A DNA stretch of 64,000 nucleotides from Climacteris rufus (Eukaryota > Chordata > Aves > Passeriformes > Climacteridae). The position numbers and the translations under genes were made by a program. Positions within the stretch are counted from its first letter, which is position 1. Each line of letters starts with the position of its first letter. Below the pieces are notes generated by a model that made no database searches, was not told the origin of the DNA, and saw only the letters and a program-made list of their open reading frames with translations. The stretch is from the NCBI GenBank assembly GCA_013398175.1, contig VZRZ01002012.1:1584641-1648640 (forward strand), read 5' to 3'. Shown here piece by piece: positions 1 through 11,510 of this stretch.

Positions 1-894
1 GAAATTTAAATGAGAAGCTGCCCTCTAGGAGATTGCCTAGTGCACTCCCAATACTGGAGGGGCTGCCAAGGCACTGGATCAGACTGAAGGAAGTAGTCCA
101 AAGTAAAAATATACATCTTTAGGACAGATGAGACGTCATCCTCAGCTGGCTTTCCTTACAAACCCATGTCCACCCCCTTGTACTTCTTTTTAATACAAAC
201 CCAGTGGCTTACAAGCATGCTCCCCCCAACAATGCAATGGCCCCGAGCGAGTCAGAAAGTGACAAAAGATGTTGAAAAGTTCTCTGATGGTGCAGCAGTC
301 TGTCTGGTATTTNTTTGGATGCTTGGGAGCTCCCAAATCTGACTGCACTTATGTCCTGACCCTGAGACACTGGTTGCATCTTTGGGCTTGTTTCTGTGGA
401 AAGGAAACCTGGGTGAACAAGCTGCCTGGGAACTACCAGACATTTCTTCAGGTCGCCTGCTCATCAGGTCCCCCACCTCTGATAGTCTCTTAATAGTCAG
501 TTTAGATATACCTTCATGAGTTCAGCTGCCTTCTTTACCTGTATTTATGTATACAATAATGAGGGACAAGAACAAAAACCCTCTTTAAAGTACCTAGAGG
601 TTTACTAGTGCTCTATAAAGAGTGAGGGAACCAAAGTTCATTTTGATATAGTGCTACATATGTAAAAAACATGTTAAAGGAGGAGTATTAATTATTACTA
701 GTATTTTGTACAAAAACAGAAGTGATGACAAAACTCTCTACGCAGTTCCCCTCACTATTTATGAGATTTTAGAAATTTCTCCAGCACAGTTTCTATTTTG
801 TAATACTTGGGTTTTAATTGCAATGTCAGAGTACAAAGACAATGGTTTTAATGGCATGGTTTTCATGGTTTAACCCAGCAGGCAGCTAACCACC
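1..894 (+). other. ARHGAP28 intron, left edge
   Basis: No exon or repeat recognised except the LTR-like fragment at 866-893. It contains one ambiguous base at 313. An open frame across 252-493 is seen on both strands and is not credible. Confidence 0.6.
866..893 (-). repeat. Short fragment resembling the LTR terminus
   Basis: The plus-strand text atggtttaacccagcaggca just left of copy 1 repeats, imperfectly, the gtggtttaaccccagccagc at the end of copy 1. It may be a leftover of another LTR end. Confidence 0.4.
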
Positions 895-1778
895 TGTCGT
901 GGTTTAACCCCAGCCAGCAAACAAGCCCACTTGCACACTCCCCCACCAGTGGGTTCAGGGAGAGAATCAGAAGGGTAAAAGCTGGAAAACTTGTGAGTTG
1001 AGATAAATAAGTTGAATAGGAAAAACAAAAGCTGTGCATGCAAGCAGAGCAAAACAAGGAATTCACTTGTTGCCTACAACAGGCTAAAAAACAGAAGCTG
1101 GAAACAAGAGCTAAGGGGAAAGCAAATACCTTTATTTCAGAGGACATCAGAGAAACAAACTGCAAAGGTGGGGAGGGAAGGGAGGGAGGGGAGGGCCCCC
1201 CACCCACCCCTNAGTCATCATAGGACAATGGAATGTTCTCTTCTCAGGGATACTGGGGTGATAAGGATTATGTCTAGGATATAGGATTCTACTGCCTACA
1301 AATTACTAAACAACTACACTGGAAAATTACAGGAGTTCTTATATAGAAAAGTAGAAAAAGCAAAAAATCCCTCAGCATCAACTGCTTCCCATGGGCAGGC
1401 AGGTGTTCAACCATCTCCAGGAGAGCAGGGCCCCATCATGTGGAAAGACAAACGCCATCACTCCAAAAGTCCCCTCCTTCCTCCCTCTTCCTCCCAGTGC
1501 CCATACTGAGCATGATGTGATATGGTCTGGAATATCCGTTTGGTCTCTTGGGACCACCTGTCCCAGCTGTGTTCCCTCCCAACCTCCCAGGCACCCACAG
1601 TCTTCCCACCAGCGTGGCAGCACAAAAACCAGAAAAGGTCTTGGGTCTTTGTAAGCTCTGCCTAGCAATAACAAAAACATCTTTGTATTATCAACCCTGT
1701 GTTCAGCACAAATCCAAAACATAGTCCCATACCAGCCCTGTGAAGAAAATTAACTCTACCCCAGCTAAAGCCAGCACA
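895..1778 (-). mobile_element. Solo-LTR-like endogenous retroviral LTR, copy 1
   Basis: On the minus strand it starts near 1778 with a GCTGGCTTTAGCTGGGGTAG type border and ends at 895 with GGGTTAAACCACGACA, the TG...CA-type ends of a common songbird LTR. The plus-strand text around 1385-1530 (tcccatgggcaggcaggtgt and what follows) matches, from memory, one passerine LTR subfamily. An AATAAA on the minus strand lies near 1131-1136. It holds no gag, pol or env coding, and the open frames inside are not genes. It sits in an ARHGAP28 intron. Confidence 0.75.
1164..1211. repeat. G-rich then C-rich tract inside LTR copy 1
   Basis: ggtggggagggaagggaggg followed by ccccccacccacccc. At least four G runs of three or more make a G-quadruplex possible. 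An ambiguous base (n) follows at 1212. Confidence 0.8.
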
Positions 1779-2304
1779 ACACCACACAGCCATTCCTTCA
1801 TTTGTCCCCCCACCCAGTGGGATGGGTGAGAAAATTTGAAAAAAAAAATTCATGGGTTGAGATTAAAACAGTTTAATAAGACAGAAAAGAAAGAGAAAAT
1901 AATAATGATAAAATAATTAGAATGTACAAAACAAGTGATGCACAATGCAGTTGTTCACCACTCACTGACTGATGCCCAGCCAGTTCTTGAGCAGCAGTCC
2001 CAGACCAGTTTTCCCACCATTTATATACTGAGTATGACACCATCTGGTATGGAATATCCCTTGGGTCAGTGGGAGTCAGCTCTCCTGGCTCTGGGTCCCC
2101 TCCCAACTTCTTGTGCAGCCCCAGCCCCCTTGTTGGCTGGTCAGCATGAGAAGCTAAAGATTACACTTGACTAAGTGTAAACACTGCTTAGCAACAATAA
2201 AAACATCAGTGTGTTATCAACATTATTCTTATCCTAAATCCAAAACACAGCCCTGTACCAGATACTAGAAAGAAAATTAACTCTATCCCAGCTGAAACCA
2301 GAAT
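1779..2304 (-). mobile_element. Endogenous retroviral LTR, copy 2, abutting copy 1
   Basis: Minus strand, from near 2304 (TTCTGGTTTCAGCTGGGATA) to 1779. It has a TATATAA string at about 2025-2019 and shares its ends with copy 1, but the middle is a different subfamily (Y-rich, ending in the CCCACTGGGTGGGGGG type block at about 1806-1822). About 27 bases of the terminal GGTTAAACCACGACA side are missing where it meets copy 1. It has no internal viral region and no coding capacity. Confidence 0.7.
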
Positions 2305-2956
2305 AGTGTTGCAGAAGGACTCACTGGTAGACCCCAACTCTAACCATAGCTGCAATCCATCCTATTCAGTCACTTAAGCAAAATTCTGAATAAACTACCC
2401 TAAAGGAAAAATGAGTTTCCTTTGACTCTGCCAAGCAAGTGCAGAAGTAACGTCAATGAACAACCACTGAGCTCTTCTTGGTTTCAGTATCCCAGAATAA
2501 AAGTTCAGGGGTTGCTGGCAGAAATTTCAGATTATATCACATATGGGACGGTGCACATTTGAAAACAGACTGGCATTTGATCACCCTGGCGACTGTGGTA
2601 TAAAAAGTGTTGGCCAGATACATCAAAATGGTAATCTATGAAGAAAGTAACTATTCTCTTGCAATACCTGTACATCTTTCTTCTACTACAAGATTCAGAG
2701 CCTAAGTGTAGACAATGTACTTACAACTTTGGGATTATGCTCTAAGGGGTAGATAATTTATGAGTGTGTATTTTGATAACATAAACTATTCCTCAGGTGG
2801 TTGTACTAACAAATATTACAGTAATCCAGATTAAGATGAAAACCACTAAATTTCACCTCCAAGGGCAAATATAGCAGCCAGACACATGCATCTGAAGATG
2901 CTGCGTTTCAGAAGTAAATTATTTCATGAGGCTCAAAAAGTGTTGTTTTTTTCCAG
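2305..2956 (+). other. ARHGAP28 intron between LTR and first visible exon
   Basis: Ends in the polypyrimidine tract and AG of the 2957 exon. Nothing else recognised. Confidence 0.7.
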
Positions 2957-3154
2957 GCCTTTCTTCAGTTCCTGAAGAAGGTGGTTGCTAATGAAGGGAA
3001 AAATAAGATGAATCTGTGGAATGTGTCAATGATAGTTGCACCAAACCTCTTCATCTACAAAGGGAAACGTGCAAACCAACAAGAAATGCAAGCAGCTGCC
3101 ACCACAGCACACATTGTACGGCTTTTAATTCGGTACCAGGACATCCTGTGGACA
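2957..3154 (+). CDS. ARHGAP28: ARHGAP28 exon: end of RhoGAP domain
   Basis: 198 bp, phase 0 at both ends, acceptor tttttttccag, donor gtgagt. It encodes AFLQFLKKVV to RYQDILWT, including the WNVSMIVAPNLF helix of the RhoGAP fold. It starts in the middle of the domain, so at least one more upstream exon lies outside the window. Confidence 0.93.
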
Positions 3155-6100
3155 GTGAGTTGTGCTGCTTCCCCTTTTATGGCTCCAGTACAGAGCAGTA
3201 TTTTGCTATATGCAGGAGCTCTGCAGAGATCAGAGTAAACTGACCTTCCAAGGAGACACTTAAGTTGACTGTTCTTTGGAAACTGACTGTAGTCTTCTAT
3301 GTCTAAAATGAGATAGCATGACAGGTATTTCTGGCTTGAGAGTTACCTCACTGATCTAAGACACCTGTTTTAGCATTAGTTGCCCTTTGGACGTACCTGC
3401 CTCACACCATTGTTTATAGAGAATAATGCATAGAAGAATGATTTAATCTGGATGCCAAGGTGATATGTCTAAATTTGAATGAGATTAAATGTCTGTTTAA
3501 AGTCCAGCCCACAGTAAAATGGCATGAAGATGTCAAAGTCACAGCTTGTTTCCTCATCACAGAGGGAGGGCATGATGGGGACTGCAAAGACTATCTCCTA
3601 ATAAAGTTCTGCAACTGCAAATATCACTAGAAAGTTCCATATGGTATGAAAGATGATCTACAGTTTCACCAAAGGAATAATTGAGGATTGTTAGAGGCAG
3701 ATGCTGATTGCATGTATCTTCTAGGAATAAATAGTTTCTGCTGCCTAAATTTTGGTGCCTTTCTAAAGACCCAGCACATTGGGAAAAAATTACTATATAT
3801 TCTCAAGTCTGCTTTCCTCCCTTTAGGTCCCATCCTTCCTTATTTCCCAAGTGAGAAAAATGAATGAGGCAGCAATGAACAACAGCAAGAGACAGCTGAT
3901 GTTTGACAAAGGAGTGAGAAAACTTCTGAGGAGAAAGACCATGGAACGGGAGAGACCTGAAAGACCAGAGGTGTGATAAAAAGATACAGTTTTCAAAGGC
4001 ACCTGTAACCAGCCTCCCTCCTTTATCTCATGAAAGCTCCTGCATGTGGGGAGGAAATTTTGCCATACAAAATAAGATAATTTGAGAGTTATCTTGAAAG
4101 GTGTGCTTCCCAGTCCAACACCCTGGTAAGACGAAAGTTTGGGAATTCATTGAGAAGAGGTTGAAAAGGGAAAATAATTACTAGCAGCCAAAGCTGCAGG
4201 CTGTTTACAAACACATGCTGTCTTTTAACCTGTTTCATAAGGAAATTGTTATATGTGGACTGTCCTTGACAGAAATGATTTGTAGATATTCAGCAAATGC
4301 ATGGGTCTGTAGCTGAGTGGTAGGATGGTCCATATTTGGATTAATTGCATTTATCCGTGCCCTGGTCCAGCCACTTGATATTCTTCTTGCAAGCTTTAGT
4401 TTTAGAGCTTTGCACTAACTTCCTAAACAGACAGAAAATCCAGTTTGCCTACCATAGACACCTAAACTGGGTCTAAATGTCAAGTGCCCAATGAAGTGGT
4501 TTGTGTTGCTATTCCCCATATGGTCAGAGGAGAGGGGTGGATACTTTTGAAGATTTCAAGAGCTCCAGGGGCAGTTCAGACTTAAGAAAATCTGATAGAA
4601 AGACCTTTCTTTGAAGGTCCTAAAGCCACCAACTTTTCTTCACTGCCTAGAAACAGAGATTAGGAACTTACTTGAGGTATGCTGCTTTGACAGACAACTA
4701 AAATTAACTTATATATTAGGTGCAACATACAATTTGGGCAACAAAGCATGTCATGTCTCTATGCACAACATACACAGTCCCTATAGCAACTTAGATGTAT
4801 AGTTCCATATAGTAACTACCTTTAATAACCTGGTGAGAAAATCTTTAGACACTTTCATGGGTGTTTAAAAGAATGAAGATTGGTGAATTGCAAGAGAAGT
4901 AGTCAATGAAATGGTCAAGGACTCGAGAGTTGTAGAAGTATAGTCTTGAAGAACAAAAGAAAAGACAAATTAGTAAGGAATTATATAATGACATTATAAG
5001 AAATAGAGCATGAGCCACCTAGCAGACAACAGAGAAAATGCAGAAGGTAACATATGGGAAACAAAGTAGAAAGATAAATGTTGTGTCTAAATTGTGAATC
5101 AATTCTAATTCAGCTTTCTGAAGAATTTGCCAGCACTGACTGAAATGCGTTAGGTAGGGTAGGACACAAATTGATGCTGCAAATGGAGACAGATGTTTGT
5201 TTAAAATGGTGACAAAGACTACCATGTTGCAAAGTTGAATTCAGCTTGGGATGAACACAGATAGACTCCTCCTCTGAGGAGAGTCAATTACTGCAGTCGT
5301 TGCACCTTCAGGAAGACAAGTCCATTGATTGGAGTAATTTGCTTTACATCTAATAAAAATGAGGGTAGCCATAGCAAGGAGCTGAAATATGAAGGGTAAA
5401 TTGGAAGCAAACTCTGTTTGGATAACTGAGTTGAATGTTGAGAGCACTTAATGCAATCCCCAGGTCTCAGATGTTCTAAATTACACAGAGACAGAGACTA
5501 GAGAGACTATTGTGTTCTGCTCAGCATGGTATTAACTGGATTAGAACTGGAATGCAAACCTTGCTAATTGATTTATCCACCATTAATCATGCAAGAGTGC
5601 ATAAACTTCCTAGATGATCATTTGAACCCTACACAAGGTCAAATTTCAAATTAACAGAAACCATATGGTACTTTGATGTTTTACTGTACACATGCTTCGA
5701 TCTAGTTGAAGCTATAGGAAGTAGAAGCAGAGAAGTGGATCTTTATGCCTTAGGAAAATTTCATCTTTAGAAGGAAGAGCAGAAAATTTTAATAATTTTT
5801 ATATATTTTTAAATAAGTTGTTGGTTCACTAACCAATGTTAACAGAAATAAATTAAAGTTAAAATTCAAGAGCTTTAGTCTGTGTGCATTTGTGTGATAC
5901 TTACCAAGGAGTTTGTGTCTTTGTGTTGTACCTCATTTGTGTCTACAAATTTACATTTGTATGACTGTAAATATGTCTTTTGAATAATCAAGTGAATGCA
6001 GGACAGTGATTTTTTTGCAAACAACCTCAAGAGCTTGCAGAACTCCTTCTGAACAGAGCTAGAGCAATATTTGCCTTAGACTTACTCTATTGAATATTGA

Positions 6101-8896
6101 TTTTAGGGAGCTGTCACTTTTCCTCCATACCTGCAGTCTGACATACCTGAGGGGGTGATAAGAGTTTATGCTCCACTGCATTCAAAAGTCTCTATGGCAA
6201 TTCAACTCAACAGCCAAACAAAAGCCAAAGACATTCTGGCTCGATTCCACTGTGAAAACAGGTGGGTAAAGCAGAACACTTTGTTTTTCCTGTACAACAA
6301 TGTCAGAACTATAAATGAATAGATTGTTCCCTCTTCAGAGATCGATTGTGTTACAAGAACTCTTTCTCTAATCTAAAATTGTTAATTTATGGTTATGTTG
6401 GTTAAGGAAATTTTAACCACTGATTTGATTCTTATTATTTTACTTAAGAATTGGCTCCTATACACAATCAATCCGCTCTTCCTTATACCACAACTAAAAA
6501 TATACATTAAACACGTATTTTGTAGACTTACCACATAGAGAACCCAAAGGGATTGTTTTAAATCTGTCCATAAATCTAAAATGTTTTTATTTCTGTAAGG
6601 TAATATTTATTATGGGAAATGGTAAATTTTATCTGAAAGTCTTTTCTGCAAAGTCTTCCCAAGTTACCACATAACTCTGTTCTTTGAATGAATAATACAA
6701 AATAAATAATGCAGAAGGTTTCATTAACTGTGATGCAGTAATCTGTCTCTGTAGCAGATTCATTATTCTGCAGTGGTCCATTTGGTAGAAGTTGTTGCTT
6801 TTGATAATGCAATTCACAGGGGAAAAAATACCAAACTTTACCTTACCATCATAGATGGTGGGTGATAAGGCAGTGGTTATAAATGAAAGACAAACTGACA
6901 GGTTTTTTTCCCATCCTAGCCTTGGATCGTCGCAGAACGTGAGAGGCCAGATCCAAAGTTTACATGAAATTGGAGGAAACATAGGTAGGTCTCATTTTTG
7001 AAAATTGAATTCTGAATTCTGAGTCCTTAACTTCCTAAAACACCTCAGGGCAGTGCTGTTTTGACACAGCTGGGTCTCTCCTACCCTCCAGTCCATTTTG
7101 AGGAAAGGAGGCTGACCCAAAAGCTGTTAAAATCAACGTCATGATTTATTCCAATTCCAGCGTGACTGCAGGGGCACCCCACAGAAGAGACTGAACCAAC
7201 AGCTGCATCTCAGCAGCACTCCTTACAGTCTTGTCAGATTTATCTGACCTTTTGCTTACCACTCTCATAACTAAGCATTTTTCCATGGTTGAGAGATCCT
7301 TAGTCTTCCTCTTGCAAGCACATTCCACCTTGCTGTCAAGCCTTTTTCCAAGACATCTTTCTTTCTTACTGTATCTAAGTGTTAAACCTCCCACAAATAA
7401 GAACCAAAGAATTGAGCATTCAGCCCCTGCATGTAGGGGTATTCTATACTCACACTGATGTGTGTGCTTTATTTAGATTGCAAATTCCTTGCAGTAGGGC
7501 TTTTGTCTTCTTCTGTTTCATGCAGTGACACTTCCTGTAAAAACAACAGCAGTGGCTTGCCCCACAATTTTCTGGCCTAAAGGTCAAAAAACAGATTTTA
7601 ATTTGATATTGCACAATCCTAGCTCTCTCCTTTCTCTGTTCATACCAAAAACCTGGTTGGTCTGTTGGAGTCAGTTGTCAACTATCTGATTAAATTATTC
7701 CTTGTTTCTTCTGGATTCAGCTCCAAAGATTTTCTGTAAAGTTACTACAAAACATCACAGACTTACTTCAGCAGCAATCAAGAACCAGCCTTTATTACTG
7801 ATGACAGACAAGCTAAATAGGATTAGTGGTTTGTTTTGCCTGTCTAAACAGGATGACCAACTGATGCTAAAACAGAAGAAGATCCTAAAGGCCTTATGAA
7901 ACAATCCTAAATATTCCCACCATGCTCTTTCAAAAAATTGGGACATTTAATTTGCATCTTCATATAAAATTATTTTTATAATCCTAGATCCTTCAGGGTA
8001 CCTTAGTCCACTGATTATGCATTAATTCATTTATATTGCTTTCACTTGAATAAAATCATTAGGACCTCAGTGACCTTATAAGTAACTGTACAAAAATTTC
8101 ACCATAATCTTGTGTCACCAAAAAGTAACCTCACCAGTTAGATGACTTCATTACCCCACATAAATGCAATATAGTCTAACAAATCAACTTAACTCTAGAA
8201 TTTATTGCCTTATTACTCAACTAAGAGGCACTAAATGCCTCATTCTGGCAGAGGCAGCAGGGACTTCCCAATCACCACCTAATTAAACAGCTGCAGTTTG
8301 GAAGATTCTTTTAAGGTTTTTTTTAACTAGCAAAATGGCAACTGCCAAACACCTTTATATAGTCCCTGCATTTCTTTGCAAGATCCTACTGGATGGGAAC
8401 ACATTGCTTACAGAGCTACTTTTTCAGCATTTAAAAATAGTGTAGAAGATAAGTCAGAGAGTTTTAATTCCAGCCCAGTAAATCAAAGAATTAAACCCCC
8501 TCCATACTGTAGCACTTACAGTAACAGTGTTGTGGATGCTTCTACAGAAACCATATTCACTGTTTGACTAAATGTCTATAACTCAGTGTAATGAAGGGCA
8601 TCTTGCCTGGAAGTAAAAGTGAATTCATGATTCTCACAGAATTTCATTGGCAAATTTACCAAAGGTAAGCAAGATGTTAGCTGGACACACTAAACTAGGC
8701 TTGCTGTGTGCAAGTCAGAGAAACATTCAAGGACATTTTAACACAGCTCTGTCCCTGTGTGCTCAAAACATCCTATGACTCAAGACTGACAACTTCCTTT
8801 TCAGGTCAGCACTGTTTGGATCCAGATGCGTTCATGTTAGATGTCTACCGTGCAAATCCTCAGGCAGAATGGGTAATAAAACCAAAATCCAGGTGA
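2957..8896 (+). CDS. ARHGAP28: ARHGAP28, last five coding exons (Rho GTPase-activating protein 28, C-terminal part)
   Basis: Five exons join in phase: 2957-3154, 3827-3970, 6107-6261, 6920-6984 and 8805-8896 (TGA at 8894-8896). All have GT donors and AG acceptors. The first carries the end of the RhoGAP domain, with the family's KMNLWNVSMIVAPNLF core (the invariant PN pair). The rest is the C-terminal tail, including IPEGVIRVYAPLHSK, AIQLNSQTKAKDIL, EIGGNIG and CLDPDAFMLDVYR, which I recognise from ARHGAP28 and, more weakly, ARHGAP18. Members of this family speed GTP hydrolysis by Rho GTPases and act on the actin cytoskeleton; the catalytic arginine lies in exons left of the window. The neighbour is LAMA1, tail to tail, as in mammals, which favours ARHGAP28 over its paralogue ARHGAP18 (next to LAMA2). 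The reading frame is intact. Confidence 0.9.
3827..3970 (+). CDS. ARHGAP28: ARHGAP28 exon after the RhoGAP domain
   Basis: 144 bp, phase 0 at both ends, acceptor after ctttag, donor gtgtga (weak). It encodes VPSFLISQVRKMNEAAM, then a very basic stretch (KKLLRRKT type, here VRKLLRRKTMERERPERPE). Confidence 0.9.
3971..6106 (+). other. ARHGAP28 intron, 2.1 kb
   Basis: Nothing recognised; AT-rich unique-looking sequence. No coding exon is needed here, because the flanking exons join in phase. Confidence 0.75.
6107..6261 (+). CDS. ARHGAP28: ARHGAP28 exon, C-terminal tail
   Basis: 155 bp, enters in phase 0 and leaves two bases. It encodes GAVTFPPYLQSDIPEG, VIRVYAPLHSKVSMAIQLN and KAKDILARFHCEN. 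Acceptor attttag, donor gtgggt. Confidence 0.92.
6920..6984 (+). CDS. ARHGAP28: ARHGAP28 short exon
   Basis: 65 bp. The split codon AG|C is completed, then LGSSQNVRGQIQSLHEIGGN follows and one base is left. Acceptor tttttttcccatcctag, donor gtaggt. It is too short to stand out as an open frame; it is found because both neighbours need exactly this phase. Confidence 0.88.
6985..8804 (+). other. ARHGAP28 intron, 1.8 kb
   Basis: Nothing recognised. The open frames around 7146-7458 occur on both strands and match no known part of the protein. Confidence 0.75.
8805..8896 (+). CDS. ARHGAP28: ARHGAP28 terminal coding exon and stop
   Basis: 92 bp after acceptor ccttttcag. It encodes GQHCLDPDAFMLDVYRAN, then PQAEWVIKPKSR and TGA at 8894-8896. 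The AATAAA string at 8875-8880 lies inside the last codons and is not credible as the poly(A) signal. Confidence 0.93.
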
Positions 8897-11504
8897 AGCA
8901 GAAGGCTGTAGTATACTGGACAAAAGCCAAATGGACAAGAGTGATGCCTGTCATTGTAAGAAGCTCTTGCAGAGACAAAACAAAATGGTAGCTACAGGAC
9001 ATCAGTCCTTCCTACTGTGCTGTCCAACTGATGTTCAGCACATAGTACTTTTGGTATTCCAGCTTCTGAACCATTGGAAAAATACCACATTAGTTCTGTT
9101 TTCACGTGGATTATACTTGTGCCAGTTGGCCCAGGACTAAGGAGGGCAGCCCAAGGTACAGGGCACAGAAGACAAACTGTCGCATACGAGTTGTTCGTTT
9201 CCTGACCTGGTGTAAGAACACGGATTTTTGGAAATAATCCAATAGCATCACAGGATGACTGAAACACTACTGACCACAGCATGACACAGAAGCACCACAG
9301 AGACACTGGAGCAGAGGAGGTGTCTGTCAGGCATGGAAGATGGGAGCTCTACGCGCAGCAGTGCCAATTCATAGCTGTGTGAAAAAACAAACCTTTCTGC
9401 TGAAAGCAAACCTGTACAGTGTGTGTTACTGCAGTATTTATGTGTCTCAGTCACTCCTCATCAGTCCCTGATACTGAGGGAGGGAGTTAAGAGGAGGAAC
9501 TACTGTACAGACAGCTGTACTGCTTAATGTATGTACCACTGTGTATCTCACTACCAGTCTTCCAAAATCATCTGTCTGGATCCCTTAGCTGTGTGCAATT
9601 GTAATGCCACCAACCATTCTCTCCTTCCTTCCCTTGTCACACAAGTTTCAGGAGACAAAGTCTAGGTGAGAAGGGGCATATGCCCCTAGCTCTGCCTTTT
9701 ACTTGATACTCTCAGAATTAAGCCTGTGTAATGTCACATTATGAGAGATGTGTTAATGGTGCCACTTACAGCCATCACCTTTTTTGTTAAACATTGTAGT
9801 TTCTAACTTGTAACCTAATTCTTTTTATTTTGTTTATTTTAGCTTTAATATGTAAGCAATTTTTATACTATTCAGCTGCATCTTTAGGTCTTGTATAATA
9901 CAGCATGGAGAAGAAAATGAGAAAAGGGATTTAATAATTTACACATTAGGTCTTTAAAACCATAGCCAAACTAGGCCCAGTTGCCCTGGGGGTTTTACAA
10001 ATACACAGCAAGTTGCAGCTGGCATGCAGACTAAGAAATCACACAGGCTGACAAGAGAACAGTGGGCTGCAACTGCATTGGGAATGTAAGATAGGATGTC
10101 TGGTTTGAAGCCAGTCACTAGGGCAAGCAGTGTTCTTCATTTAGTCGTCTCACTTTGGGCTATACATGTTTGTTGAGTAGGGAAATTGCAAACCTCTGGA
10201 AAAGAGCAAGTATTTATTTCATCTTTGTCTTATGCAAAAAGTGGGAACCAATGCCTTCAACTGCAGTGTCCCCATCATTACACAATGAATCCAGCCTGAG
10301 CAGTGGGTTTTGCTCCAGATCTGGACACACGGATGAGGCAGAAGCTCTGTTCATCACAAAGCAATGTAAAAGCATTCTGAACCAAGTCCTCCAGGTGAAC
10401 ATAAAGTCTGATGTCCTGCAGAGAAAGTCTGTAACTGGTGATGCTCTGCTGAAGCTGTGCAATGAGGATCTGAACCAGAAGCAAAGCTTCTAAAATGTGC
10501 TAATAGTGTTCTCCAGTAGTTAACTTTCATTGTTAGTGGTCAGTGAAAGAAATCAACATTAAATCAGTAACTTTACCAGCAACAATAATGTCTAGAGGGC
10601 AAATTCTGTCTTCTTTTTTACCTTCTTGATAAGAAATGATAGAAATTTATCAATGTTATTCTTTCATTTTCTTTAAAACAGTGACATTTTTAACGTTGGA
10701 TTTTTTCCTTTCTTTTTTTCTTTTTTCTCTTAACACTAAAAGAGACATAGTTGCAGCCAGGAAAAAAAACAGGACAGTTGTATTATAAAATACACTCCTT
10801 ATTTTGACAATTATTTATTTAAAGTATACAAGAGATAGTAGATCTGTGGTTTGTTTATAGGACTAAGCATAAATGTTTTGTCATGTGCTTTGCTCCCGAT
10901 ACCCTTTAGTTCCCTCTGTGGCAAAGGACAGCTTTTCTACTTATGCTGTCCTTGTCTGTCAGCTGTAAAGCAGGACTAGTACTTTCCATATAAAGGCAAC
11001 ATGAGAATTAGTTGAGTTAAATTCTACTCTCAGATGCAGCCAAACAATTCCCTGAGCAGATCAGGAGTTATAAAAATCCATCTGGGAAGAAAAAGCTCAG
11101 CAAAGTTTTTTTTTAATGTGGAAAGTGCTTTGAATACAAAGAGAATCATATAAATACTAAGCATCATTGTATCTATGGCCAACCCAAAGGGGTTTTGTGA
11201 CTATACAGAAAGCCTAAACATTAACAAAAGTATTTGAAATGTCATAGCAAATGAGCTAACTTTCTACAATACTTTCAAATACATTGACCTCCTTCATCTT
11301 GCCTGCTGACTTCACTCCATGTTCTCAATGGCTGTGCAAGGGAAAGGACAGAGCAGCCCTGTGTCCACGCTGTAGCTTGCTCAGCATGTTCTGGACCTCA
11401 TCAGTGTTATTTCTGAAATAGATCTCCCTGCATTCCATACAGAATACAAGGGAGTTTTGGAAGACTTTTACCACTTCACAGCTTAGGAAAGTCAAATAGG
11501 ATGT

Positions 11505-11510
11505 AATAAA
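11505..11510 (+). terminator. ARHGAP28: Possible ARHGAP28 poly(A) signal
   Basis: This is the first AATAAA I found on the plus strand after the ARHGAP28 stop, 2.6 kb downstream. An ATTAAA variant lies earlier near 10558. Neither can be confirmed from sequence alone. Confidence 0.25.

Noticed and set aside
1378..1722. Open frames on both strands inside LTR copy 1
   Set aside because: LTR sequence, no viral protein similarity; open by composition.
8875..8880. AATAAA as the ARHGAP28 poly(A) signal
   Set aside because: It lies within the last codons, 14 bases before the stop codon, so cleavage there would leave almost no 3' UTR.
10155..10493. 112-codon plus-strand open frame between the two genes
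   Set aside because: The same stretch is open on the minus strand, and neither translation resembles a known protein; likely 3' UTR or intergenic chance.
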